In this document: one piece after another, positions 8,555-16,759 of the stretch
How positions within the stretch are numbered: the stretch's first letter is position 1
Layout of the letters: each line of letters opens with the position of its first letter
Assembly: GCF_004362525.1 (NCBI RefSeq)
Contig: NZ_SNXS01000005.1
Coordinates: forward strand, 62,001-126,000
Direction: 5' to 3'
From: Roseateles toxinivorans
GTDB lineage: Bacteria > Pseudomonadota > Gammaproteobacteria > Burkholderiales > Burkholderiaceae_C
DNA: 64,000 bases
Position numbers and translations under genes: made by a program
The notes under the pieces: generated by a model
Told to the model about the DNA's origin: nothing
The model's input: only the letters and a program-made list of their open reading frames with translations
Database searches by the model: none

Positions 8555-9046
8555 TTAGCGCGTTTCGCCCAGGCGTTGCATGGTCTGATCCCCCAGGCCG
8601 GCCAGCAGAGGCGCAGCAGCGCCCTGTCCCGGAATCTGCACGCCCGGATCGATTTCAAGCAGCGGCGCCAGCACAAAGGCGCGCTGGTGCATGCGCGGAT
8701 GGGGCAGCTGCAGCGCCGAGGTGTCCAGCACCTGGTTGCCATAGAGCAGCAGATCCAGGTCGAGCGTGCGCGGCGCGTTGCGGTAGGGCCGCTCGCGGCC
8801 ATTGGCCCGCTCGATGGCCTGCAGTGCGGACAGCAGGGCTTGAGGCGACAGCCCGGTGCGCAGGGCAGCCACCGCATTCAGGTAGTCAGGGCCGTGGGCA
8901 TCCACAGGCGCGGTGCGGTAGAAGGACGAGCAGCCCAGCCACTCCGTCTGCGGCAGCTGCTGCAGGGCCGCCAGCGCGGCGTCCAGTGTGGCGCGGGCGT
9001 CACCGAGGTTGGCGCCCAGGCCGATGAAGGCCTTCTCCACCGGCAT
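8555..9046 (-). CDS. folK: 2-amino-4-hydroxy-6-hydroxymethyldihydropteridine diphosphokinase
   Basis: This 163-residue HPPK transfers pyrophosphate from ATP to the pterin in folate synthesis. Visible motifs are IGLGANLGD at the N-terminus, FYRTAPVD, RPYRNAPRTLDLDLLLYG with the metal-binding aspartates, and LPHPRMHQRAFVLAPLLEI. It starts 6 nt after the pcnB stop, and pcnB-folK is a conserved pair in proteobacteria. No folP or folB is nearby. Confidence 0.97.
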   Translation of the reverse strand: MPVEKAFIGLGANLGDARATLDAALAALQQLPQTEWLGCSSFYRTAPVDAHGPDYLNAVAALRTGLSPQALLSALQAIERANGRERPYRNAPRTLDLDLLLYGNQVLDTSALQLPHPRMHQRAFVLAPLLEIDPGVQIPGQGAAAPLLAGLGDQTMQRLGETR

Positions 9047-9052
9047 GACGGC

Positions 9053-10633
9053 TCAGTGCTCGGAGGCCGGCGGGGGGGCACCACCCTCGGAGCCACCGCC
9101 CGCGCCACCGCGGGAGGCCGGCTTGCGGCGGCGGCGGCGTTTCTTGGCGGCTGGCGCAGCGCCCTCGCCTTCACCATCCGCCGCCTCCGGGCGCGGTGCG
9201 CGAGGCCCTGCCGAAGCCCCCTCGGCGCGGGCCGGGCTGTTGCCACGGCGCAAGCGGTCGGCCTCGCGGGCCACCTCCAGCAGCGCCTGGCGCTCGTCAT
9301 CGCTGCCCAGCGCAAAGTCTTCCCACCAGTCGGCCAAGGCCGGATCGACCTCGCCGGCGTCGGCGCGCAGGCGCAGGAAGTCGAAGCCGGCGCGGTAGCG
9401 CGGCTGATCCACCAGGCCCAGCGGACCATTGCCGCTGCGGCGCTCGAAGCGGGGCTGCATCATCCAGATCTCGCGCATGTCGCCGGCCAGACGGCCTCGG
9501 CCCGAGATATCGCCGATGCGGGCATCGAACACCGTTTCGATCGCCTGCTGCAGCGCCGGCACCGGCGCCTCGCCGCCGGCCTTCAGGCGATTCCAGTGGT
9601 CCAGCACGTCATGCCACAGCATGCAGGCCAGCATGAAGCTCGGAGACACGCCACGGCCCTCGTTGACGCGCAAATCGGTGTCTTCCAGCGCCCGCTTGAC
9701 GAAGGCGTCGCGGCCGTCCTTGCGGTGGGCGTCTTCCAGCACCACGTCGAGAATCGGGAAGATGCCCTTGTGCAGGCCCTGCTTGCGCAACTCTTCCAGG
9801 CTCGCCAGCGAGTGGCCGGTCTGCAAGAGCTTGATCATCTCGTCGAACATGCGCGAGGCCGGCACATTGACCAGTTGCTCAGCCATCTTCTTGATCGGTG
9901 CGCGGGTCTTGGGCTCGATGTCGAAGCCCAGCTTGGCAGCGAAACGCACGACGCGGATGATGCGCACCGGGTCTTCGCGGTACCTGGTCTCGGGGTCGCC
10001 GATCATGCGCAGCACCTTCTTGCGCGCATCGGCCAGGCCCTTGTGATAGTCCACCACCACCTCGCGCACCGGGTCGTAGTACATCGCATTGATGGTGAAG
10101 TCGCGGCGCGCCGCATCCTCGATCTGCGGGCCCCAGACGTTGTCGCGCAGCACGCGGCCGCTGGCGTCCACCACATGGCTCTTGCCGGCCATCTCGGCCT
10201 TGGAGGTCTTCTCGTTGCCCGCCACCTGCTCGGCGTCGTCATTGACCAGCAGCGCGCGGAAGGTCGAGACCTCGATCACCTCGTGTTCGCGCCCACGGCC
10301 GAACACGACATGGACGATGCGAAAGCGCCGGCCGATGATGAAGGCGCGGCGGAACAGGCGCTTCACATCCTCAGGCGTGGCATTGGTGGCCACGTCAAAG
10401 TCCTTGGGCCGCTTGCCGACCACCAGGTCGCGCACCGCGCCGCCAACGATGAAGGCCTCGAAGCCGGCATCGACCAGGGTCTTGACGACGCGTACCGCGT
10501 GGTCGTCAAGCAGGGTCTTGTCGATCTGATGCTCGGCCAGCGGAATTTCCACGCGCTTGCCCAACACGCTCTTGGCGCCCTTGGCGCCGGCCGCGGGCTT
10601 GCCCAGCAGCTTGTCTATGAAGGTCTTGATCAT
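9053..10633 (-). CDS. pcnB: poly(A) polymerase I
   Basis: This 526-residue class II nucleotidyltransferase adds poly(A) tails to RNA. The catalytic core shows FIVGGAVRDLVVGKRPKDFDVATNATPEDV (GG, RD and DxD) and FRIVHVVFGRG, followed by the head/neck region DFTINAMYYDP and GDPETRYREDPVRIIRVVRFAAKLGF. The last 75 or so residues form a low-complexity tail rich in Pro, Ala and Arg with a KKRRRRRK run, probably for RNA binding. The start overlaps the HAD gene by 4 nt. Confidence 0.96.
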   Translation of the reverse strand: MIKTFIDKLLGKPAAGAKGAKSVLGKRVEIPLAEHQIDKTLLDDHAVRVVKTLVDAGFEAFIVGGAVRDLVVGKRPKDFDVATNATPEDVKRLFRRAFIIGRRFRIVHVVFGRGREHEVIEVSTFRALLVNDDAEQVAGNEKTSKAEMAGKSHVVDASGRVLRDNVWGPQIEDAARRDFTINAMYYDPVREVVVDYHKGLADARKKVLRMIGDPETRYREDPVRIIRVVRFAAKLGFDIEPKTRAPIKKMAEQLVNVPASRMFDEMIKLLQTGHSLASLEELRKQGLHKGIFPILDVVLEDAHRKDGRDAFVKRALEDTDLRVNEGRGVSPSFMLACMLWHDVLDHWNRLKAGGEAPVPALQQAIETVFDARIGDISGRGRLAGDMREIWMMQPRFERRSGNGPLGLVDQPRYRAGFDFLRLRADAGEVDPALADWWEDFALGSDDERQALLEVAREADRLRRGNSPARAEGASAGPRAPRPEAADGEGEGAAPAAKKRRRRRKPASRGGAGGGSEGGAPPPASEH

Positions 10634-11310
10634 GCGAAGAGTTTCAGAATGGTCCAGCCGCGCTCGCGCGCAATGTGCTCCAGTGCCGGGGTCGGGTTGG
10701 TGGCCACCGGATGGCTCACCCGCTCCAGCAAGGGCAGGTCGTTGATTGAATCACTGTAGAAGGTGATGCGCTCGAAATCTTCCCAGCGTCGGCCCTGCGC
10801 CCGCAGCCAGTCCTGCACGCGCGTGATCTTGCCGGCCTGGTACGAGGGCACACCACGCACCGCGCCGGTATAGGGCGCATGGCCGTCCACCTCGGCCAAA
10901 CGCTCCAGTTCCACGGCGATCAAGTGCGGCACGGCAAAGGCCTCGGCGATCGGCTCGGTAACGAATTCATTCGTCGCCGTGACGATGGCCACCAGGTCGC
11001 CGGCCTGCTGGTGGTCACGCACCAAAGAACGCGCATTGTCGTGCATCGCCGGTTCCATCACTTCGGCCATGAAGCGCCGGCGTGCCGCCAGGTACTCGCT
11101 AGGTGCCCGCGCCCGCCACACCGAGGTGGCGAAATCGACATAGGCGTCCAGGTCCAGGCGCCCGGCCTGGTATTGGGCGTAGAACTCGTCATTGCGGCGC
11201 GCCCAGCGCTCGCCGTCGGTCCAGCCGATATCGACCATGAACTGGCCGAAGGCGTGGTCGGAGTCGGTCGGGATCAGCGTGCCATCAAGGTCGAAAAGGG
11301 TCAGGTTCAT
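10630..11310 (-). CDS. HAD-IB family hydrolase, SerB-like
   Basis: This 226-residue HAD phosphatase has motif I DLDGT at 8-12, motif II VTATN at about 115, the motif III lysine in YQAGK at about 160, and motif IV FYSDSINDLPLLE at about 187-199. The helical cap fits the HAD-IB (SerB-related) class. The substrate is unknown; small phosphomonoesters are likely. It is coupled to both neighbours by 4-nt overlaps (hda before, pcnB after), an arrangement conserved in Burkholderiales. Confidence 0.92.
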   Translation of the reverse strand: MNLTLFDLDGTLIPTDSDHAFGQFMVDIGWTDGERWARRNDEFYAQYQAGRLDLDAYVDFATSVWRARAPSEYLAARRRFMAEVMEPAMHDNARSLVRDHQQAGDLVAIVTATNEFVTEPIAEAFAVPHLIAVELERLAEVDGHAPYTGAVRGVPSYQAGKITRVQDWLRAQGRRWEDFERITFYSDSINDLPLLERVSHPVATNPTPALEHIARERGWTILKLFA

Positions 11311-11996
11311 GGTTTTGCTTCTTCATCAGCATCGGCGAGCATTTGCTTGAGCAGGGGCACGGTGACGCCGCGCTTGTGCGACATCGCGAACACATCCAGC
11401 CTGTCCAGCAGCTGCATCAGGTGTTTCAGGTCCCGCGCAAAGCGGGTCAGCAAATAGTCCATCACCTCGTCGGAGAGGAAGATGCCCCGGCGGTCTGCCT
11501 CGCGGCGCAGCGCCGCCCGCATCTCCGGCTCGCTCAAGGGCTGCAGGCCGAACACCGGCCCCCAGCCCAGACGGGTGCGCAGGTCCTCGCGCACGGCCAG
11601 ATCGACCGGCGGCAGGGCGCCCGAAGCCACCACCGCCAGGCCCAGGGTCGCGGCCTCGACGAACAGCGCGAAGGCGGCATGCTGGCGGTCGGCATCGAAC
11701 AGGTCGCAGTCATCCATCAGCAAGAGGCTCTGATTGGCGTCCACGCCCCAGGGCAAGGGGGTGTTCAGGTCGTACCAGCCGACCTGCCCACCCTGCTGCT
11801 GCCAGCGTTGAGCCAGTGCGCGCAGCACATGGGTCTTGCCGCTGCCGTGCGCGCCCCACAGAAACACCGGCGGCGAGCCCGCGCTCAGGCCCTGCAGATG
11901 GGCCAGGGCCGCGGCATTGGCGCCGGGCAGAAAGCTGTCAAAGCTCAGCGTGGGCTCGGGGCCCAGGGACAGGGGAATCTGCTTCAACTGCGCCAC
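11307..11996 (-). CDS. hda: DnaA regulatory inactivator Hda
   Basis: This 229-residue AAA+ protein acts with the DNA-loaded beta clamp to stimulate DnaA-ATP hydrolysis and limit re-initiation. The N-terminal KQIPLSL matches the clamp-binding QL(S/P)LPL-type motif. The Walker A GAHGSGKTH is at about 48-56 and the Walker B LLLMDDCDLF at about 90-99. An arginine-finger region is in REDLRTRLGWG. The start is GTG at 11996. It begins 9 nt after the AI-2E transporter gene. Confidence 0.94.
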   Translation of the reverse strand: MAQLKQIPLSLGPEPTLSFDSFLPGANAAALAHLQGLSAGSPPVFLWGAHGSGKTHVLRALAQRWQQQGGQVGWYDLNTPLPWGVDANQSLLLMDDCDLFDADRQHAAFALFVEAATLGLAVVASGALPPVDLAVREDLRTRLGWGPVFGLQPLSEPEMRAALRREADRRGIFLSDEVMDYLLTRFARDLKHLMQLLDRLDVFAMSHKRGVTVPLLKQMLADADEEAKP

Positions 11997-12004
11997 ATCC
12001 CGGT

Positions 12005-13066
12005 TCAGCCCTTGAACAGGGGGCTGTTCAGATACAGGCGGTGCAGGCGCATGCCGGCCACCACGCCCAGGGCGCTGGCCGGCAGCGCGATCATCACGCC
12101 GACAAAGCCGAACAGATGACCAAAGGCCAGCAGTGCGAAGATCACCGTCAGCGGGCTCAGGCCGATGCGCTCGCCGACCAGGCGCGGTGTCAGCACAAAG
12201 CTTTCCAGCACCTGGCCCAGGCCGAAGATCACCGCCACGGCCAGCACGCCATACAGGCTGGCGAACTGCAGCACGCCGGCCAGCATGGCCAGCAGCAGGC
12301 CCAGGCCGAAGCCGACGTAGGGGATGAACACCGCCAGACCGGTGAACACGCCCACCGGCAGGGCCAGGTCGAATCCCGCCAAGGCCAGGGCCACGCTGTA
12401 GTACACCGCCAGTATCAGCATCACCAGGATCTGACCGCGCAGGTACTGGCCCAGCATCGCGTCGCAGTCCGCCAGGAAGGCGGCTGTGGGCTCGCGCACG
12501 CGCGGCGGCACCAGGGCCCAGACCCGCTCGCGCAGCGAGTTCCAGTCCATCAGCAGATAGAACAGCACCACCGGCATCAGCACCGCATTGCCGACGATGG
12601 CCAGCACGAAGCTGCCGCCGATGCGGGCCGAGCTCAGCGCGGTGGCCAGCCAGTCCTCGAGATTGGCGTCCAGGTACTTGACAACAAAGGCCTTGATGCT
12701 GGCCGTGTCCAGCGACACATGGATGCCGAACTGCGCCAGCCAGGGCACCCCATGCTCGTTCAGCGCCGCCGCCACGCGCGGAATCTGGTCGCGCAGCAGG
12801 GGCAACTCCTTGCTCAGTATCGGCACGATCAGCAGCATCAGGGCCAGCACCCCTAGGCAGAACACCGTCTCCAGCAGCAGCGCCGCCGCCAGGCGCGGCA
12901 CGCCGCGGGCGACCAGGCGCTCGACGGCCGGATGCAGGGCGTAGGCCAGCAGGGCCGCGACGATGAAGGGCGCCAGCACCGGCGACAGCAGCCAGAGCGC
13001 AGCAAAAAACAAGGCGGCCAGGGCCGCCCAGCTCAGGGCTTTGCGTTGGTGGGTGCTGAGGTTCAT
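12005..13066 (-). CDS. AI-2E family transporter (PerM-like)
   Basis: This 353-residue inner-membrane protein has about eight hydrophobic helices, among them SWAALAALFFAALWLLSPVLAPF at the N-terminus and the signature VFIPYVGFGLGLLLAMLAGVLQF at about 250-275. The family was named for autoinducer-2 export, but many members are cation/proton antiporters or of unknown substrate. It sits upstream of hda on the same strand, an arrangement common in betaproteobacteria. No quorum-sensing genes are nearby. Confidence 0.9.
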   Translation of the reverse strand: MNLSTHQRKALSWAALAALFFAALWLLSPVLAPFIVAALLAYALHPAVERLVARGVPRLAAALLLETVFCLGVLALMLLIVPILSKELPLLRDQIPRVAAALNEHGVPWLAQFGIHVSLDTASIKAFVVKYLDANLEDWLATALSSARIGGSFVLAIVGNAVLMPVVLFYLLMDWNSLRERVWALVPPRVREPTAAFLADCDAMLGQYLRGQILVMLILAVYYSVALALAGFDLALPVGVFTGLAVFIPYVGFGLGLLLAMLAGVLQFASLYGVLAVAVIFGLGQVLESFVLTPRLVGERIGLSPLTVIFALLAFGHLFGFVGVMIALPASALGVVAGMRLHRLYLNSPLFKG

Positions 13067-13141
13067 CCGCGGTGGGTGAGTCCTGAAAGAGTGGGCGATG
13101 GCAGTTCGAAGCTGCCGGCCGGGATTCTAAGGTGCCGCTGG

Positions 13142-14026
13142 CTAGTGCAAGCGATAGCGCCCGTCACCGCGCAGCCCGAACAGCCGCTGCTTGACGCTGG
13201 CATGGTCCGGCGCGTCGGGGCATTGATCCAGATACTGCACATAGTCGGCCGCGGCGGCGTCGAAGTGGCCCAGGTGCTCGAAGGCCTGGCCGCGGTCGCG
13301 CCGCTCGGCCGGGGCATCGGGCAGCAGCAGCACCAGGCGCTGCATCACCGCCAGCACCCGGGCCCAGTCCAGATTGCTGCGGTGGATTTCCTTCAGATTG
13401 CGCAGCATGCGGGCAATCACCTCGCGTGGTGCCGCCGGCCGCAGGAACAGCGCCAGCGGTGTGGCCGGTTCCTGGCCGTCCGGCCCCCCGCTCTCGCCAT
13501 GGGCCTGGCGGTAGGGCGTCAGCAACTCCTCCAGGTGCTCGCGCGACAGCGAATTGCCGGTGAACGGGTCTATCACCACCTCGCCCTGCGACATGCGCAG
13601 CTTGACCAGGAAGTGGCCGGGGAACGAGATGCCTCTTGCCAGCAGGCCGATCTGCCCGGCCAGCTCCATATAAATCAGCGCCAGGGTGATCGGTATGCCA
13701 CGCCGGCGGCTCAAGACCTGATGCACAAAGCTGTTGTGCATGTCGTAGAAGTTGTTGACGTTGCCGGCGAAGCCCAGCTCCTGGAAGAAATAGCTGTTCA
13801 GCCAGCGCAGCTTGTTGGTCGGGCTGCTGTCGGCCGGTATGCGCCGGCGCAGACGTGCGCCCAGGGCATCCATCTCGGCCAGTACCGACTGCACGTCCAG
13901 GCCGGCGAACTCGTCCTGGGCCAGCGACACGGCGGTCTCGAACAGCGGCAGGCTGGCGTCATCGGCCACCAGGCTTTGGAAGTATTCCAGCGCGCTGGGC
14001 GCCTCCAGGCGTAGGGATGAACTCAT
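13142..14026 (-). CDS. SirB1 family protein (transglutaminase-like core, TPR)
   Basis: The 294-residue protein shows the SirB1 pattern: an N-terminal helical part, then a transglutaminase-like core with NNFYDMHNSFVHQVLSRR, RRGIPITLALIYMELA and GISFPGHFLVKL. A C-terminal helical segment (RGQAFEHLGHFDAAAADYVQYL) looks like a TPR repeat. Whether it is enzymatic is unclear in the family. ATG 14026 was chosen over GTG 14032. The gene lies 18 nt after murJ. Confidence 0.85.
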   Translation of the reverse strand: MSSSLRLEAPSALEYFQSLVADDASLPLFETAVSLAQDEFAGLDVQSVLAEMDALGARLRRRIPADSSPTNKLRWLNSYFFQELGFAGNVNNFYDMHNSFVHQVLSRRRGIPITLALIYMELAGQIGLLARGISFPGHFLVKLRMSQGEVVIDPFTGNSLSREHLEELLTPYRQAHGESGGPDGQEPATPLALFLRPAAPREVIARMLRNLKEIHRSNLDWARVLAVMQRLVLLLPDAPAERRDRGQAFEHLGHFDAAAADYVQYLDQCPDAPDHASVKQRLFGLRGDGRYRLH

Positions 14027-14044
14027 GGTCACAGTTTAGGCAGA

Positions 14045-15610
14045 CTAGGCGGTCCGTTTCGCAAATTGGCGCAAATTGATGCCCAGCAGCAGCAGCGCCG
14101 CGAAATAGACGATGGCCGAGGCGACCAGCACGCCGGCCAGATACAGCGCGCGCAGGCCGTCGGTGGCACCCAGCGCGATCCAGTCGAGGTAGTGAGCAGC
14201 CGCCCACATCAGCCCGCCCATCAAGGCCGAGCCGATGACGATGCGCAGCGCAAAGCCCGTCCAGCCCGCTTGGGCGCTGTAGCCACCCAGCTTGCGCAAG
14301 CCACGGAACAGCAGCAAGGCATTCAGCAGGGCCGCCACGCCGATCGACAGGGTCAGCCCGGCAATGCCCAACCTGGGCACAAACAGCAAATTCAGCCCTT
14401 GAGTGACAACCAGCGAGATGACGCTGATGCGCAGCGGCGTGCGGTAGTCCTGCCGGGCGTAGAAGGCCGGCGCCAACACCTTGACGGCGATGATGCCCAG
14501 CAGGCCCACGCCATAGCCCATCAGCGCCAGGGTCGTGTTCTGCACATCGGCGGCCTGGAAGGCGCCGCGGTGGTAGAGCACGGCCACCATCGGTTGGGCG
14601 AACACCAGCAGGGCCACCGCGCAAGGCAGGGCCAGCAGCAGCACCAGGCGCAGGCCCCAGTCGAGCAGGGCAGAATAGGCGGCCGTATCGCCCCGGCCCT
14701 GGGCCGCTGCCAGCTGGGCGGTCAGCACCACGCTCAGCGCAATGCCCAGCAGGGCGGTGGGCAGTTCCATCAGCCGGTCGGCATAGGTCAGCCAGGACAT
14801 CGCGCCGACGGCAATATGGGAGGCGATCTGACTGTTGATCATCAAGGACACCGGCGCCACCGACACGCCCAGCACCGCCGGCCCCATGCGCCGCACCAGA
14901 TTGCGCACGCCCTCGTGCTGCCAGGCGGTCTTCAAGCGCCTCGGATTCAACGCGATGCGCGGCAGCCGCCCGATACGCATCAGCGCCGGCACCTGCACGG
15001 CCAGTTGCAGCACGCCGCCAATCATCACGCCGACGGCCAAGGCATAGATGGGTGGTAGGCCCCAGCCGGGCATGTACGGCGACAACCACCAGCCCGCGGC
15101 AATCCACGACAGGTTCAGCAGCACCGGCGTGGCCGCCGGCACGACGAACTTCTTCCAGGTGTTGAGCACGCCTGCGGCCAGCGAGACCATCGAAATCAGG
15201 CCGATATACGGAAACATGAAGCGCGTCATCACCACCGCAGCGTCATGGCCCTCCCCCTCCATGCCCGAGGCCAGCAGCCAGACCAGGGCCGGCGCAGCGA
15301 AGATGCCTAAAGCGCATGTGGCGAGCAGCGCCCAGGCCAGCAGCGTGGCGGCCGCGTCGATCAGCGCCTGCGTGGCCTCGTCACCCCGCTCGGCCCGGGT
15401 AGTGGCCAGCAGCGGCACGAAGGCCTGGGAGAAGGCGCCCTCGGCGAACAGCCGGCGCAGCAGGTTCGGGATGCGAAACGCCACATTGAAAGCGTCGGTC
15501 ATCGCGTTGGCGCCGAACAGCGAGGCCACCATCTGCTCGCGCACCAGGCCGGTGATGCGGGATACCAGGGTCAGCAGGGAAACAATCGAGGCGGCCCGTA
15601 GAAGATTCAT
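14045..15610 (-). CDS. murJ: lipid II flippase MurJ
   Basis: This 521-residue MOP-superfamily protein flips lipid II across the inner membrane for peptidoglycan synthesis. It begins MNLLRAASIVSLLTLVSRITGLVREQMVASLFG, the classical MurJ/MviN N-terminus with the essential Arg residues. It has about 14 hydrophobic helices and the NLLRRLFAEGAFSQAFVPLL stretch. The open frame extends to 15739, but the added 43 residues are hydrophilic and in the promoter gap, so ATG 15610 is used. It is divergent from rpsT, a gene pair conserved across proteobacteria. Confidence 0.96.
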   Translation of the reverse strand: MNLLRAASIVSLLTLVSRITGLVREQMVASLFGANAMTDAFNVAFRIPNLLRRLFAEGAFSQAFVPLLATTRAERGDEATQALIDAAATLLAWALLATCALGIFAAPALVWLLASGMEGEGHDAAVVMTRFMFPYIGLISMVSLAAGVLNTWKKFVVPAATPVLLNLSWIAAGWWLSPYMPGWGLPPIYALAVGVMIGGVLQLAVQVPALMRIGRLPRIALNPRRLKTAWQHEGVRNLVRRMGPAVLGVSVAPVSLMINSQIASHIAVGAMSWLTYADRLMELPTALLGIALSVVLTAQLAAAQGRGDTAAYSALLDWGLRLVLLLALPCAVALLVFAQPMVAVLYHRGAFQAADVQNTTLALMGYGVGLLGIIAVKVLAPAFYARQDYRTPLRISVISLVVTQGLNLLFVPRLGIAGLTLSIGVAALLNALLLFRGLRKLGGYSAQAGWTGFALRIVIGSALMGGLMWAAAHYLDWIALGATDGLRALYLAGVLVASAIVYFAALLLLGINLRQFAKRTA

Positions 15611-15741
15611 GTAGTCAGACGATGAGCATAGGGGCGCCTGGGCGCAGGACGGAACGGCCGCATTATCGGGTCCGGCCGGGGCGCGGTCGCCATCGGAATG
15701 CCGGTTTTTGCACGGCGTCTGACTCGACCCCGTCACCAAAC

Positions 15742-15771
15742 TTGGCTAAGTGTCCGCACAAATGCTATACT
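15742..15771 (+). promoter_or_regulatory. sigma-70 promoter of rpsT
   Basis: TTGGCT (-35, 15742-15747), an 18-nt spacer and TATACT (-10, 15766-15771) with an upstream TG extension are present. This puts transcription start at about 15778, giving a leader of roughly 28 nt before rpsT. Confidence 0.75.
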
Positions 15772-15805
15772 CGTCGTCTTTGCACCAACTGGGCACCATT
15801 ACAGC

Positions 15806-16108
15806 ATGGCCACTTCTTCCAAAGCCAAAAAGAAAACCGTCCGTCTGGCATCGGGTCGCAAACGCGCTCGCCAAGACGTCAAGTTGAACGCCGCCAACAC
15901 GGCGCTGCGCTCCAAATTCCGCACAGTCATCAAGAACGTGCAAAAAGCTGTGCTGACTGGCGACAAGGCCAAGGCAGCCGAGCTGTTCCAGACCGCTCAG
16001 ACCGTCATCGACTCGGTGGCTGACAAGGGCATCTTCCACAAGAACAAGGCTGCTCGTCACAAGAGCCGTCTGTCTGCGAAGATTAAGGCGCTGGCTGCAG
16101 CCGCCTAA
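15806..16108 (+). CDS. rpsT: 30S ribosomal protein S20
   Basis: This 100-residue, Lys/Ala-rich helical protein binds 16S rRNA. It begins [20 protein letters not shown] and contains the family stretches [12 protein letters not shown] and [20 protein letters not shown]. The frame opens at 15698, but the first 36 residues overlap the promoter and are not S20-like. It is monocistronic and is followed by stacked terminators. Confidence 0.98.
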   Translation: MATSSKAKKKTVRLASGRKRARQDVKLNAANTALRSKFRTVIKNVQKAVLTGDKAKAAELFQTAQTVIDSVADKGIFHKNKAARHKSRLSAKIKALAAAA

Positions 16109-16132
16109 CAGCCTCCCTGGTGCAAAGCACAA

Positions 16133-16208
16133 AGCCCGCTTCGGCGGGCTTTTTGTTTATTCGGCCCGCGCAAGCGGGCTTTTTGCATGATGGCCCGCTT
16201 CGGCGGAC
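16133..16208 (+). terminator. tandem rpsT terminators (three related hairpins)
   Basis: Hairpin 1 (16133-16150) has an AGCCCGC/GCGGGCT stem with a TTCG loop and a T5 tail. Hairpin 2 (16164-16179) has a GCCCGC/GCGGGC stem with a GCAA loop and a T5 tail. Hairpin 3 (16193-16208) repeats the unit with one stem mismatch (GCGGAC) and again a T5 tail. The three look like duplications of one terminator. Confidence 0.9.
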
Positions 16209-16229
16209 TTTTTGCATTCTGACCGGGAA

Positions 16230-16568
16230 TCAATCCTTTTTGGGCGCCCCGCCCTCGGGCAGCAAGCAGGCCTCGGCCACCTGCAGCCGGTTGTCGCGGG
16301 CGAAGTTCATCACGAAGTCCCAGGCCATGGGCTCGAGGCTTTTCAGCTCTTCGTTGACGATCACGCACTTGATGCCGTTGATCACGCGCGGCACGCAATA
16401 GGGGGAGTAGCCGATATAGGCACCGATGCCGCCCTTGCCGCCGCCGGGGCGGAAACAGGACATCGCGCCGGCCAGCCGCTCGGCCCAGTCGCTGGGTCTG
16501 AACGTCTTGCCTTCCAGGGTCAGGCCCTGGATAAAGACTTCGCGGGGTTTGGGGAGGGACGGCGTCAT
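16230..16568 (-). CDS. DUF3579 domain protein
   Basis: This 112-residue protein is of a betaproteobacterial family of unknown function. Typical stretches are VFIQGLTLEGKTFRPSDWAERLAG, YSPYCVPRVINGIKCVIV and PMAWDFVMNFARDNRLQ. It is soluble, with no signal or membrane segment. The frame stays open to 17306 across argD, but ATG 16568 is the family start. It is commonly found next to argD-argF, divergent as here; why is not known. Confidence 0.9.
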   Translation of the reverse strand: MTPSLPKPREVFIQGLTLEGKTFRPSDWAERLAGAMSCFRPGGGKGGIGAYIGYSPYCVPRVINGIKCVIVNEELKSLEPMAWDFVMNFARDNRLQVAEACLLPEGGAPKKD

Positions 16569-16664
16569 GCTGAAACGTAAAACCAGTATTGTGCCTTGCT
16601 TGTGTTGCAGCGCAGCACGCCAGCCGCCCGCAACAGGCTTCAGGCCGGTGGTTTTGGGCAGCAA

Positions 16665-16694
16665 TGGCTTGTTCAGCAAAATCAGCGCTATAGA
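16665..16694 (+). promoter_or_regulatory. candidate argD promoter
   Basis: TGGCTT (-35, 16665-16670), an 18-nt spacer and TATAGA (-10, 16689-16694) are present. Initiation would fall at about 16701, directly at the foot of the hairpin that follows. Confidence 0.5.
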
Positions 16695-16701
16695 ATGGAT
16701 C

Positions 16702-16733
16702 AGGCATCCCCGCATTTCCGGGATGCCTTTTTT
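16702..16733 (+). terminator. leader hairpin with U-run before argD
   Basis: AGGCATCCC (16702-16710) pairs with GGGATGCCT (16720-16728) around a 9-nt loop, followed by six T. This is a good intrinsic terminator shape, yet it sits between a likely promoter and the argD ribosome site. It could be an attenuator-like element, a short stable RNA end, or a barrier to read-through from upstream. Confidence 0.6.
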
Positions 16734-16759
16734 ATTCCCGCAACCCCTTTGGAGGATTG

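Noticed and set aside
8432-10759. A 775-codon plus-strand open frame opposite folK, pcnB and the HAD gene
   Set aside because: It is the high-GC antisense shadow of clear genes, with no recognisable domain and a His/Gln/Arg-heavy composition.
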